Of a stretch of 64,000 bases of DNA, positions 1-12,226 are shown piece after piece. Source of the stretch: Caenorhabditis elegans (lineage: Eukaryota; Nematoda; Chromadorea; Rhabditida; Rhabditidae). The stretch covers positions 3,778,501 to 3,842,500 of the forward strand of contig NC_003280.10 in the NCBI RefSeq assembly GCF_000002985.6, written 5' to 3'. Position numbers and translations under genes: made by a program. The first letter of the stretch is position 1; every line of letters begins with the position of its first letter. The notes under the pieces are model-generated. The model did no database searches. It was given only the letters and a program-made list of their open reading frames with translations, and had not been told where the DNA came from.

Positions 1-85
1 GTACAATAAGAAAATTTGGAAAAAAAAACATAGAAAAAGGAGAGAAGATGCAAAAGTACAACACAACGAAACCCCTATCTCACTT

Positions 86-1055
86 TTACTGCAACTTCCT
101 CTGCCCAGCCGCTCGGCTGTCCTTGAAGACTTGGACGCGCCGGACTTGTTCTTCTTTTGGCACGTCTTCCCAATCCTGAACTGGAAAAGAATCAAGAGTT
201 TGCTGGAGCTGTGCGCCATATTCAATAACTTACATTCTTGATCGAATGGGATTCCGTTTTCGACGATCCTTTTCATTTGGGGAGCGTCATCAAAGACAAA
301 ATCTTCGATGGTCTCCTCATATTTTGCGACAGCGGCTAGCAGGTCCAGTGGCGTGTAACCGGAGGTGTCTTCTGGAATTTTTAGTAGTTAGAGGACAGCT
401 CAGTTGGTAGTGGTGAGCGCTAGCAATCATGAGCTCGAGTCCTGCATGGATTAGCAGCCACAGCCTTCGAAATTGGCTCAAACTAGGAGCACCACCAGAT
501 GCCTAGCTCTTGAAGAAGGGATCCTCCAAGAACCTTTCAATTTTAAGACTCACTCACCATCAAACTTTTCATGCAGCTTAGCAAGAGCTTCCGATTGTTG
601 TTGCTCCGGCACAGTAAATTCTTGTTGCTGCTCTGTCGTAGCAATCGAGGATTCTGTCGATTCCAAGCTGGTGTCAAATGCATCAGCATCCTCAACTGGA
701 GTGGCACCTTAAATTGGTCTATGTATGTTACTTTTTCAAACGATGCAAACTTACAATACAGCGCAGAGCTCCCCAAGCTTGGCAACCCACTGTTCAATCC
801 ATAATCCGGGCTCATGTTGAATAGCGCCTCTGGGATTGAGTATGGATCTGTAAATTGTACTATCAATGTTTAAAAAATTCCAAAATAACTTACGAGGTGT
901 CATCGGAGCAGCTGGGAAGCCAAGTTGTTGCCCGTAGAACATTTGCACTGCTGAAAATTTTAGAAAATATTTAATCTGTGGAAAAATGTGAAGTATCAAC
1001 CTGCTTGCATATTAGCGTCATACGTTTCTTGGTGGAAAGCTGGGAACGAATCCAT
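86..1055 (-). CDS. Unknown 195-aa protein, six coding exons
   Basis: I do not recognise this protein. The model joins 1001-1055, 894-950, 755-847, 558-707, 234-371 and 86-180 on the minus strand; every junction keeps frame, giving 195 residues ending QRKLQ. The start ATG lies 8 nt after a TTTCAG acceptor at 1064, fitting SL1 trans-splicing. The N-terminal half is rich in Pro, Gln, Phe and Tyr; residues about 100-115 are Gln/Glu-rich; the C-terminus (QDWEDVPKEEQVRRVQVFKD, then SRAAGQRKL) loosely resembles the last exon of the four plus-strand paralogues that follow, so it may be a diverged, inverted member of that family (inference). The acceptor of the 150-nt exon ends TTTAAG rather than TTTCAG, so that boundary is the weakest. 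The 186-nt intron 372-557 holds a tRNA-like fragment on the other strand. Confidence 0.6.
391..452 (+). pseudogene. tRNA-like fragment inside an intron
   Basis: The stretch has an A-box-like CAGCTCAGTTGG (396-407) and a B-box-like GCTCGAGTCC (433-442), each one base from consensus. The two boxes are about eight bases closer than in a normal tRNA and I cannot fold a full cloverleaf, so at best this is a tRNA-derived relic. It lies antisense in an intron of the gene at 86-1055. Confidence 0.25.
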
Positions 1056-1063
1056 TTGGTTAT

Positions 1064-4000
1064 CTGAAATAAAGAACAGTTAAGGGAGAGCGTAGAATTA
1101 TTCTAGTAAATTTCCGGAAAAAATAGAGACAACTGAAAATAATATAGCCAATAATTAGAAGGTATCTGCCATAAAGAAACAAAAGGAGGTGAGCACAAGA
1201 GATGATATGCGGTAAAAAGTGCAAAAGAGGTGATCGATAAGTGAGACAACAAGAGGCGGCGTTTGTGTAGAAAAGGGAGGTCAACTCGCCGAAAACTGCA
1301 GGAGTCATGACACAAAATTTACTAAAAACTCGCGTGTAGTTTTCCCACGACTTTCGGAGATCAAACCACGAGTTTTTTAGCGATAACTTTTCAAAAACAA
1401 GAGAAAAAACTAGTTTCCAACATTGAAAAAAGAGCTGATCAGAAAAAGGAAAAGGCTCTAAATCGTGTGAAAATTGGTGTGTTTACAGCAACGTAGAGAG
1501 TGATCAGGCGACACCAGGAGAGTGTCATGAGCTAAATAAAAAGTTGCGTAATGCAGGCTAAAAGAGCAGCGATCGATTGTAATGAGGGTATAAGAAAGGT
1601 GAGAAAATGGGAAAATGGAAAGAGTTATTTAACCAAAAATAGGTTAGCGACAAAGAGATTAACGGGGTAGTTTAATGGATTGTGATAGTAAAAAAAGTGA
1701 AAAGTGGAGCAAAGCTTCACCTTTTCAATGGTACGTCAGCAACAAAAAGGACTTAAATAATATTAACTCGAGAAAGCAAATAGATCAGCTGGATAGTATA
1801 ATCATGTCAACTCACAAATTATCACAGAAAATATACTAGCACGCTGTCAAGTTTCGATAGCATGGAACCTTAAAAGTAAGAGGATCTAAGTGTGAAAAAA
1901 TTAGCATTTTACGACAAGAAGAGAGCAAGGTGTGAATGAGGAAAATGGCGAGAGAAAAAAGCTCGCGCTGCGGTTTTGTGATCAGAGAGGTGGTGGGACA
2001 AATAGGGCGGAGTTTGAGCTGTTGCTCTACGTGATAAGAAGAAGCTGCAGGGAAGTGGAGAACGAAAAGACAGCACCAAGAGAAGAGTTTTAAAAGTGCA
2101 GAGTTCCAAGCGTCAAAAAATCAAAAAAATTGGAAATTTTAAAGATCATCAAAAATAGTACGAATTGCTCATATCCACTCAGTGCCTTTTTATAGGATGA
2201 GTAGAGTACCAAGATTGGCACATTGAAATGCTCCAAGTTTGGCAGTTTTTTTTTACTTAACAAAACTATACATAAATCTACGGTTTAATTATAGCCGGTT
2301 CATGGATGGACTACCCCAACTTTGAGGTCTTTTGGTGCCAGTTTCAGTTAACTTAATTAATCCAAAAAACCACATTTCACTGAATTTCAGCAAAGTTTCA
2401 GACGTTTTGATATAGAAAACTTGTAAAATTCCAGAAGCTTCAAACACGATTAATAATAAATTGCAGAACCTTTTTACCTTTCTGAAAAGGGATAAGCTGA
2501 CGATATGCTCTAGCTGCTTAAAAGAAGTAGCAAAAATATTTTTTTTTTTTGATTTTTAAAGCTTTGTTTTAAGTTAGTGAAAACTGGGATCTAGAAAAGT
2601 TTTTTAAATGGACCAGAAATCTAATTAAGGGGCGAACAAGTCAACTTTTTTGGCACCTTAGCCAATTTTTCAGCTCGCCGCAGCTTTTACTGAAATAGAG
2701 AAAAACCTTATCTGAAACCGTTCTACTTGAGAAAACTAAAAATGAATTTGAGAACTAAAAAAAGCGGATATCAGATAAACTGAAACACCTTTTTATCTGA
2801 GGATTAGCTGGCGATAAGCTCGAGCGGCTTGGCAAAAAAAACTAAAAAAACTGGTTTGCAGATCAAATTTTAGAGAAATGAAAAAAGTAAAAGAGTTGGA
2901 AAAAAAAATCTTTAGAATAGAAAAATCACGTCAGAAGGGTAGTGGTGCAGAGGGTAAATGGGGTCTCTGAAATCACATCGGTCACCACCACCTCACACGA
3001 AACATATAGAGATAATAGGACAGAGAAGACATGCTCTTCTCTACGTTCGCGCCAATGTGCATTGATTGTGTGTATTGCGGACAGAACACCGTTCACCATA
3101 TGTGTGAGTGTGTCTGCGTCTGCCCGTATCCACCATCCGTCTGTACTCTCTTTGCTCTAACTTGGTCACTTGCTAGTTTTTATTTTTGGAGGAGTTGGGA
3201 AATTCGCGGCGAGACCCATTGAGAAAATTTTCAGTACCTCTGAATTTGGCACCATTAATGAAGAATTTTTTCTTAACAGTTTCAGAATTTCCTTTTTAGA
3301 ATTTTCGATTAGAATTCAAAGACACAAAAAATTGAGTTTAATGCCATTTTCTCACACGGAAATAAAAGAAACAAAATCCCAAAAATGTATATTTTCTGAT
3401 TGGAGCCAGCCGAGAACTGACACGGAAAATTCTCTCACGCCCGAGTGTGTTTCACCTATGAGATCAGAATAAGCCAGGTGAGGGGAGCAGGGAGGAGGAT
3501 TAAGAGATTAGATGAAGGCTTGTTAAATACTATAAAACATTATAGTAAAAGTCATAACGAAAATTTTATGGGAAATTAAAATTTTGAAAGAAAACATTTC
3601 AAAAATTTCACTAAAAACCATTGTCAAACAAACACACTGCTTCAATTCACATCAAAAACCTCTGATTAGGTAGACATGGGTGAGCTCTCACGCAAGCTGA
3701 TGTTGGCGGCGGCTCCAATTAGAAAAGGTTAGACGGCTGGAGCTCTATGAGCCCCCGGGGATATTATCAGAGACATATAATATTTAACTCTTTCTAAAGT
3801 TCATGTAATGATGTATTAGGTGTAAATATAAAGGGTTTTCATTCTACTTACTCTCCAAAAATAACTAAAGTTGCAGTTTCAAAAAAAAAAAAAGTTTCAA
3901 AGTCTCAAAAAAATTTGCTTAAAGTACATTCCTTTACCTGCCAATTTTATTCAGACCGATAAAACTTGCTCCAACTATGACGCAACATCAATTGCTCATG

Positions 4001-4449
4001 ACATCTCACTTTTGATACAGTACCCGTGTTGCGCAACAAAACAGGATGCACCATGTAACTGGATACCTGTCATTGTAATGTGGTGGCTGGAGCTTGAAAA
4101 TGTGCTCCAAATCTGTGAGCTCAAAAGTAGGTCAAAACTAAAATATCTAGCATCATCTTAAAGGCAGAACTGACATTTAAAACTTGTTAGGTTTTTCAAA
4201 AATTTCAGTCAAAGTTTTGGTATATTGCCAACTTTTCCCAAAAATCGGTCGCTGTCCACCCCTGCTCCGACTATTTTCCTCCCGTTCTCCCAAAAGTTAA
4301 TCCCAAAATTGTTGGCACCTGTTGCAGGAGGGTATCATGGCGGTCAACAAGGTGAAGCTGCTAATCCGGAAAACCAGAAATTGTATAGTTAATTAACGCA
4401 TTATACTTCTCAAATTTCGGTGAATGATTTGAAATATGCACCTTTCATT
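1064..4449. other. Gene-free stretch, AT-rich
   Basis: I find no supportable exon chain here on either strand. The longest open frames (3170-3472 and 3871-4161) lack splice partners and read like random translation. A GC-richer block at about 3670-3770 stands out from the surroundings but matches nothing I recognise. A Pro-rich frame at about 4240-4390 could be an upstream exon of the next gene, reading through GGYHGGQQ before a possible donor at about 4355. Confidence 0.5.
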
Positions 4450-5656
4450 ATGCATATTCGGATGGCTCAAGCTCAATTTCCAGCAGATAAATTACAGATT
4501 TCTCAATTATTTTTTGATAAAGGTAAGGATTTTATAATTTTTTAAATTGGATAAAATAAATAAATTCAGATACTGGAGATGAAACAACGACCAAATACTG
4601 GATGGAGTGTTATATAAAGTGTGAGATTCAGCGTGCAGATTTAGAAGAAAGTGAGTTTAGCTTTTTGACCAATCAGCAGAATTCGGTATTTGCTGATTGG
4701 TCGGGGCCGCGATTTTCGAATTTTTGGATTAAAATTTAACATTTCTGGCATATTTTTTTTTCATTTCAATTAAAGTGATGTTAACAATGTAAGCAGTTAC
4801 CTGATGTGCTCTGCATAGGCTATCTACCGATGCCTACCTGATGTCTACCTACTTTCCTGCCTAAGGCACACGGTAGGCGTAGGTAGGCATATTTTTCACT
4901 AACTTTTTGTTTTCAGTAAATGCGATGAACATCATTGAAATCAACCGGCTTCGTGAGAGTAACACCCACGCAAATAAAGCCCTCCGCCTCGAAAATTCAA
5001 ACTTGCGAGACCACGTGCTCCAGCTAACGAATGATTGCCAAATTTTCTTAAATAAATGCTCCAATCTAGAGCAGGAGTTGGCTAGAGTCCAGCAAGGTTT
5101 GTAGAAAAATAGTTTTAAAATATTTTTTTAAATACACTTTTCAGGAGTCCCCGTTCAAGAAAGCCCCAACCCAATTTTTGAAAATGCACTTCAAATTTGG
5201 CAGCATAACTTCGAGAATTTTCATAGAGGAGTTGATTACCAATGGGCTTTAGGTTTGTTGTTCAAGCTGTGAAATAAATTTGAAACCCATTTTTTCTAGA
5301 TCTGACCGAGTTCCTGTTTGACCCAAATGGCAAAAAAGTAGTCCCCCAGATCAAAATGTTTGTAAGGAATCAAAGTAGTTTGTATGGAAACCAGAGATCC
5401 ACTAAGAGTTACAGTGAGTTTTTGGCTTCATAAAAAGCTTGAGAATAGGCTTTCAGACCTGCCTTGGCCAAAAATTCGTTCGGAAGATAAAGAAGACTGG
5501 GCGAAAGTTTGGAGACAGTTGAAGGATATTCAGGCGCATCAGGTCCAGCTGGGATTAATTGTGTTGGAGCGGAAGTTGAAGAATAACGTTAGAAAACGGA
5601 AAAATTACAAAGCAAGGGAGCAAAATGGGAAGAAGGAGAAGAGAGATGATAAATAA
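4450..5656 (+). CDS. Paralogue 1 of a tandem coiled-coil/basic-module family
   Basis: First of four head-to-tail paralogues. Exons 4450-4522, 4570-4650, 4917-5096, 5145-5252, 5300-5413 and 5457-5656 keep frame and give 251 residues. Residues about 55-110 form a leucine-rich coiled coil (LRLENSNLRDHVLQL). The next exon holds the family FW-box equivalent (LQIWQHNFENFHRG). The last two exons hold the shared C-terminal module: an LFDP-type block (FLFDPNGKKVVPQIK), SLYGNQR, then PWPKIRSEDKEDWAKVWRQL and QVQLGLI. The tail is strongly basic (RKRKNYKAREQNGKKEKR). The module vaguely recalls half an HMG box, so nucleic-acid binding is possible but unproven. The start is uncertain: the frame is open upstream, and an alternative first exon with GGYHGGQQ (about 4335-4354) could splice to 4482. 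Confidence 0.65.
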
Positions 5657-7074
5657 TTGAACGATATTTTCAATTTTTAATTTTAACCTAATAAAAAAAT
5701 ATTCCTCATGCTCATTAACAAAATTTAGGCCAATGTTAGAAATTGTCTGAAACTTTTCAGCTTCAAGGGTTTTGAGACTTCTCTTTTAAACACCTATTTT
5801 CAAAATGTTTGGTTCTTTGTTCTCCATCAAAATGAGAGCATCTATAACTATCATTTAAGTGCCCTCATAAAAATTATTCAAGAATAACCGCAAGGAGAGG
5901 CAGCTGGCGTGCGGCAGTGAAGAAGGAAAAGGTGAGCCCCTGGTGTGTGCGGGGAGCCTATGACAGACGGTATAAGACTAGAATATTTATATTATTTTTT
6001 AATTGATACTAAAAGTATGAATTAATATAAATATGCTTGTTTCAAACCAAATGACAATGGAAAATTAAACTCTAAAAACTAATTAGTATAGGTAACTGGA
6101 AACAGCGATAATTTTGAATTTTGCATTTTTCGTAAGTTCAGATTTTTTAAACATCCACTACTAATCTGTGAGAGAAAGAGCTATTATTATTTTTGGTTTT
6201 TAAACTTTTCGGCGACAAAAATGTGTGGTTTATGATGACGGAGCTCTAGGTGACAATTATGCTAAAAATATATAAATTGAGGATAACTGGAAACTTGTAA
6301 ATTGTTGCATAAGTTTTTCGTTGTTTGAACTTTTTCATTTCCTGCAGCACAGTGTTCTACTCGGCCGAGGCAAAATGCGGCTCCTTACTAGCCCTCCTCA
6401 AGCCCTAGCAGCAGATTAGATGGCCTAGAAAACCAAAAACATCGACCACCAAATTATCTTTGGTTTTTTACATTTCAGATTTTTTCAAAATTTGTGCAAT
6501 CAGCTTCAAGACAATTTTCATAAATTAAAGTTAAAAACCGTGCTGAAAAAGATCGTTGAGATTTCAGAAAATGTCTGAAATTGTCTGAAAACTTGGAATT
6601 TTGTATAAATTTCCAGTTGCTAGTTAAAAGTTTCGCAGATTTCCCCCATCTTCCTACACCTTCTCCTACTGTTTTCCGTCTCTTACTAGTCACCCTTTGA
6701 CCTCCAGTGACCTCTTCCCCAGGTACCAATGTTGTCTCTCCCGCTCTACAACCACCGGCTATGCACGATTTCCCACGTTCTTTGTGTTGCCCTTCTATTT
6801 CTCTGTGGAGATGGCCTCTTCCGCTCTTTTGGAATCGATTTTTTTTTTGGGTTTTTTGTGGGCCTTTTTTTTTGGTTTTTGCTGAATATCTCGGTCATCA
6901 TTAACGATTTTAAATTTTTGTTAACTGCAAAACTGTGGAGCAGGAAAATTTAATCAGTTTTGTTGTTTTCACTTTTTTGATAACTTCAGTGGTGACGGAG
7001 ATATACGCGCACAAAAAGCTGTGTCTTTTCCCGATTTTTTTAAAATTAAATTTCAGATTTAAAGGCTGAAGGAA
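5657..7074. other. Intergenic stretch between paralogues 1 and 2
   Basis: No coding exon is supportable. A GC-richer block at about 5880-5980 is similar in feel to the one at 3.7 kb, and a T-rich tract lies at 6838-6885. The sequence just before 7057 ends in TTTCAG, probably the trans-splice site of the next gene. Confidence 0.45.
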
Positions 7075-8030
7075 ATGTCCCAGTTTCCGTCTACTTCCTC
7101 TGCCGATTTAGTTTCAGGTACCCTTTGGCACTATTATTCTTTTTTTATAATCCTTATTTTCAGATTCCAATGGAGCCGCACTCCAATCTCTCAACTCCGA
7201 ACTCCACAGCAAACTGATCTCTGCCTTCATCAATATTCAAGACTATGAGCAGTGTAAGTGCTCCGGGTTCCTCTAATTTCATTTAAATTTTTCAGGCAGG
7301 CACACTCAGGCCAGGCGTATTTTCTCCTTGGAGGCAACGGTCCGAGCTCAAACCCAGGAGCTCAAACAGCTCAAGGCAGAGGTGCAAGCTCTCCGTCAGC
7401 CGAATAGTCCCGTGTCAAAAGTCAACATGAACTCTCCGGAATCTGGGATCTCATCCAGCTCACCGAGCTCGTCGACGTGTCTGGAGAAGTCCTCGGAGGA
7501 GCCAGAAGACCTCGATGCCGTTGTATATGAGAAAGACGTTCTGGTCCCGAAAGCCGGCAGAAGCTTCCGATCCTTCGCTGACGCCAAGAAGTTCTGGGAG
7601 GAGCATCACAATGAGCCGATCTTGCTGCCAAATGATCCAGAGACTGGTGAGAAAGCTGCCTTTTCTTTGTAGATTTTATAAATTCTAAATAAAAAATTTC
7701 CAGATCTGCGCTGCTGCCTCTTCGACCCAGAAATCCCTCACGTACCGCAGTTCAAGAAGCGACCCGCTAATGGATACAGTTTGTACCAGAATCAGAGAAA
7801 GTCTGAAGAAGGTCGCTGTGAGTTTATCTAGTTCATATTGAATTAAACGAGAAGTAATTTCAGATGAACCTTGGCTTAGATTGAGTAAAAAGAAAAAGGA
7901 AATTTGGGCTGAAATGGGGAAGAAAGTGAGAGCCGAGCAGAATAGGCAAGCCGAGAATGGCTTGATCCATTTCAAGGGCCTGATCGGAAAAGTGAATATC
8001 AAACAGGAGCCCGAAGATTATGAAGAATAA
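7075..8030 (+). CDS. Paralogue 2 of the tandem coiled-coil/basic-module family
   Basis: Exons 7075-7117, 7164-7253, 7296-7646, 7704-7817 and 7864-8030 give 254 residues. The ATG follows a TTTCAG acceptor (7056) by 18 nt, fitting trans-splicing. Order of parts: Ser/Thr-rich start; helical segment (LNSELHSKLISAFINI); coiled coil (LEATVRAQTQELKQLKAEVQ); Ser-rich linker; acidic block; FW-box (FADAKKFWEEHHNEPILLPN); then the C-terminal module DLRCCLFDPE, KRPANGYSLYQNQRK, PWLRLSKKKKEIWAEM and RAEQNRQAENGLIHFK. This copy shows the HMG-like look best (KRPANGYSLYQ). The last residues contain IKQE, a psi-K-x-E SUMO-acceptor consensus that recurs in paralogue 3. A nuclear regulatory role is only an inference. 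Confidence 0.75.
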
Positions 8031-8960
8031 GCCCAATTTTTATTTATGTATCAGTTGATAATATGATCTCAAGTAATTCCAATATTCGATTATTTTTGAC
8101 TATTTCCCTTCTGTTCCTCATATTTCATTTATTGGTTAATTTACATATCTCATATTTGTTATCAATAAATTGAATTCATTACCCTTATCACACACATACG
8201 CCCTTATCACCTCATAACTATATTGTAATCACCTCATTATTTGCTCGTTTACGAGTGAAAGAAAATGTCATGTGAAAAGTGATAATGATAGAGTGCAATG
8301 GAATGACGTTTTAAATGGAAATGAAGTGTGAAGATAGAGGTTGAAAAATTGCGAGTAATGGGATTTTTATGTTTTCTATCGAATAACACTAGATCAAATG
8401 AAAATAAGCATAACTCTTAGCCTAAGTCCGATTTCAAGACTATGACTAAGACAAAGACTAAGCCTAACTTGGAACACCGCCAATGAGTAAGTAGCTAGAG
8501 AGATCCCCGGAGCAACAATTACCACTAAATGAAAGTTGGCATCTATAAAATCACAGCTATTTTACAACTCTGAAGATCCAATAAATATCGATTATTTTCA
8601 GATGAAGATATGCCACCTGGTCAGATTGAAAAAGAGGCGTTACGAAAACGCCTCTCATCCGCCTTCTTCAAAATTTGAACTTTTCCCACATTTTCGATCT
8701 TATGAACCTATTAGGCTGTTTGGGTCATTCTTGACAAGAAACATCAACAGATGCACCCCTTCTCTAGTCAATCCCGCCCAATTTCTGCGGCAGACACTCT
8801 GTTGCTCAGCATGTGTCTTTTGGCGGGCTGTGTGCTCATATGGTCCATATTTGTCGGGCCTCGTGTGTCATTTTGATGATTTGTTTTGCAACTCTGATTT
8901 TTTCTGTGACTCTTAACCTATATAATTTTAAGTTTTTTCCTTCAATTTCTGTTTCAGATC
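8031..8960. other. Intergenic stretch with GATA-type sites
   Basis: Between paralogues 2 and 3 there are two closely spaced CCCTTATCAC sites (about 8181-8212; GTGATAAGGG on the other strand), matching GATA-factor motifs. A small inverted repeat, AGGCGTTACGAAAACGCCT, lies at about 8633-8651. The open frame 8536-8916 has no splice partners I trust. Confidence 0.4.
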
Positions 8961-9979
8961 ATGCCAGATATGTCTAATTATTCAGTCAATCAACCATCAG
9001 ACTTACCTTCCCAATTGACTGAACTTCAAGCTCTCAACCAGGAGCTCTACAATAAGGTGCTAGAGCAGCTTAATGTAATCTACGATTATGAGCATTGTTA
9101 GTTTTTTATTTGTTTGTTTCAGCTGGGCCTTATTCTTAATTTTACTTTTTCCAGTCACCCATCGCCTGCAAAATGAAAATATAGAATTAAAAATGAAAAT
9201 CAAGAGCCAAGAACAGGATCTTCAAGCTCTCAGAGCCAACCAAGCCCAACTCAGCTTGAGCATCCCTACCGTGGCTCAAACAAGCTCCTTCGCCGCAATT
9301 TCCCCCATCTCGCCGTGCTTCTCGGGAGTTGCTCCGATGAAAACTCAGGGAGAAGAACATTTTATTGAGGAAGTTTCTCCTTACTTGAAAAATTACGAGG
9401 AGGCCTTAATGTATTGGGAGGAAAATCACAACATAGAAATTATGAATCCAGAGTGGCCCGAGACGGGTAAGTAGGAGAGATTTTTGCATGCATCAAAAAA
9501 ATTTTAACTAGAAAGTTCTAGAAAACAATATTTTACGCATTTTGTCAATTTACAGTTTTTGTTGAAATCAAAGTATTTAAAAAAAAAATTTTTATGTTCG
9601 AAATGGCAGAGTCATTATTTTCCAACCAATTTCAGATCTGACATGTTACCTGTTCAATAAGGACATTGGGCAAGTCAAACAAATTGTGATGAGGGCTCCA
9701 AATTGCTGCTCCTTGTATGGTAATCAACGGCCATGCAAAATAAGTAAGTTTTTTTTTAAAAGGAGGGCAATTCTTATAACCAACAAGTACCCCCAAATTT
9801 CAGATCCACACTGGAAATCTCTACCGGAAAAAACAAAGGAAGTGTGGCAGAAAATGTGGATCGTGTTGAAAGACGAGCAAGTGAAGCAACGAAACGCTGG
9901 GCTCATCAGGTTTCCGGATTCAAAACCGAAAAAAGTTGGAAAAGTCTCAATTAAACAGGAAATAATGGAGATGTATTGA
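8961..9979 (+). CDS. Paralogue 3 of the tandem coiled-coil/basic-module family
   Basis: Exons 8961-9096, 9155-9466, 9636-9743 and 9804-9979 give 243 residues in one frame; the ATG is 3 nt after a TTTCAG acceptor at 8957, ideal for trans-splicing. Compared with paralogue 2, exons fuse or shift slightly but the order of parts is the same: helical segment (LQALNQELYNKVLEQLNVIY), coiled coil (LQNENIELKMKIKSQEQDLQ), Ser/Pro linker, FW-box (YEEALMYWEENHNIEIMNPE), LTCYLFNKD block, NCCSLYGNQRP, HWKSLPEKTKEVWQKMWIVL and DEQVKQRNAGLIRF. The C-terminus again carries IKQE after a lysine-rich stretch. Conservation of aromatic and NQR positions across four copies argues that the module folds and is under selection. 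Confidence 0.75.
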
Positions 9980-12226
9980 ACATAAGCCCTTTTTTGTTAT
10001 ATTTTAAATTTTAGTTATGAATAAATTTTAATTATCACCACCTCTATCACCTTATCAGTTGAGCGTCTTTTACTGATAAGAAGTTTTAAACTTTGAACTA
10101 GCATAGTTTTTCTCATGGCCTCGTTTCTTAAAACAAAACATACCAGCGCCAAGGCTAAGAGGGTTCCGAACAAAAACATACAACAGGCAGGTGGCTTCTA
10201 CCGTACACCTAGTGGATGACTTGGCAGTCGGCCAAATCGACCTATTACGCAACATTGCTACTTTTCACAGGTTAGACAGAGTTCTGCTCATCATAGATTG
10301 TGCAACAAAGTGATGTATCGTATTGCATGTATACTTTTTGGAACGGGGTGACTTTTTTATTCGAGTGACCTGTCTCTCAAAGTTTATGTTAGCTGATAGT
10401 TTGATTTACGAAAATGTTTGGATTGTTTGTAGTTTTTTGTAGTAGTATTCAAGTATTTTTTAAATTTAAATAATAGTTTTTCGAGACATTGGAATTCACT
10501 TGCAAAAATATTGTATTGAAAAAAAAAACACATGTTCTACTCACAGTTTTTTATGTAATAATTAAAATTAAAATGGTTTTTGCAAGTTATTTTTCAACCC
10601 TAAAATTATTGTTTTCCACAAAATCAATGCTAATTTTTATTATATACACCCATATCTACACAAAAGTTAATCACATACCTTGTCGCCAAATGATATACTA
10701 TGACATTTTATGACCTGCTCGACAATCAAAATCATAAACTCTTTCAATCGGCGAAAAAAAAGTACGTGGTGTCATGCAAATTTGTGCGACATCGATAAAA
10801 TGTTCGTTGCTAGCTGGCTCTCGATTGTATAGTGGGAAGTGTGTGTCGGCTTTTATTTTTGTCTTCGATTTTTTTCCCTGTACTTTTTTGTTTCCGAGGG
10901 GTCAAAAAGCAATATTTTGAAAGATTTGGAGGCTAATAAGATTGTGGTAAAATTGATAAGAGGCTCTAGTTTGGACGCATCTCAAATAGGCCTAACTTAG
11001 ACAAATTAAAAGTAGCTCTAATCATTTTTTAAACAATTCAAGCTTTTTCTAATCTCTATACACTCTATACAATTGCTGCTCATTTTCAGTTTCTATTTCC
11101 TACGTGAGATTCTGTACAGAAAATCTTTGAACTATCTATTCAAAAATTACGAATTCCCTCAAAAATATGGAAATTCACATTTTTATTCGTTTTTTTCCAC
11201 CAATGTGAACGCTTATAAAAATGTTTCAAAATATGAGAGCTGCGCCGTTTTATTTATTTATTTTTGTTTCTTATAGATATTCTTCTCAACATTTAATATT
11301 TGGAAGTATTACAGTTTTAAAAAATTTAAAAGCTTTCAATTTCTTCTGTTTTTTTGCCATACATTATATTATAACTCACGCTATGTAGTAGTCATAAGCT
11401 TCCCCTCTGTCACAATTATTTAAAAAAATACGAAATGCACGTTTGATCTGATCATTTTGTGTTGTTTACCACTGCTAACATCTACAATTTGTCTACTTTT
11501 TATTCTGATTTAATATGTATTTTTAGAATTTATTTGTCTTGACGTTGGATCTTTTTTGAATCTGAATTATTTGGATACATTTCTATTTAACTTGGGGACC
11601 ATATAATTGTTTTTTACTTTTTTTTTCTTGCCGGTGAAATAAAAGGGCACATTCAAAAAATACTTTGGGGGAAACAATTTAAAATAAAAAAAAGCTAGCC
11701 TCCATTAACTCAAATTTATTATTTAAAAAAAACATTTCAAATTTTTTCGAACAAATTTGAAGTTTCGAATAACTGATATTCCAATTTTAGCTGTCAATAA
11801 ATTTTCAAATTCCAAAAAAATCGTTTTCTCCAAAATTAAACACTCTAGTTTGTTTTAAACTTTGCAAATATACTTGATCATATAAAATTGTTTTCTGGTA
11901 CTCTACGCTACCCCAGATCTTTTTTTTTTAAATTTGTGCTCTGATTTGGCATATCTCTTCTGATCTTGTCACCACTATTTACTGCTAAAACAACCTTCAA
12001 TGTTCGTTTAGTACGTCAGAACTATAATAAAGGATTGCGAATAATTTTTGAGTCAGAACCTGTCTCCAAGTGTTACTAGGTAAGGTTTGTTCTGACTTGA
12101 AAGTAGTAAATATCTGCTACTTTTGTATCAGAACAATATTTCCTTTCTTTGAAAACTCTTCCATTTTGAAAAGTTAATCATACTTTTTATAGAACCTTCT
12201 CACTTGACCACCAACTTGCAAAAAAA
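9980..12226. other. Long gene-free stretch before paralogue 4
   Basis: No coding exons are supportable in 2.2 kb. Immediately downstream of paralogue 3 a pair of GATA sites faces each other: CTTATCAGT (10051-10059) and ACTGATAAGA (10072-10081), the latter an extended gut-GATA type site. Two short ORFs (10489-10713, 11073-11276) are AT-driven and have no homologous look. Confidence 0.45.
10051..10081. promoter_or_regulatory. Facing pair of GATA-factor sites
   Basis: CTTATCAGT and ACTGATAAGA are inverted copies separated by 12 nt. The second matches the extended ELT-2/ELT-7 type consensus known from worm gut genes. No start codon lies near, so the pair could be an enhancer for either flanking paralogue, or chance. 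Confidence 0.3.

Noticed and set aside
10070-10255. Minus-strand frame in GC-mixed DNA at 10.1-10.25 kb
   Set aside because: No splice partners, no family, and mixed composition gives no coding signal I trust.
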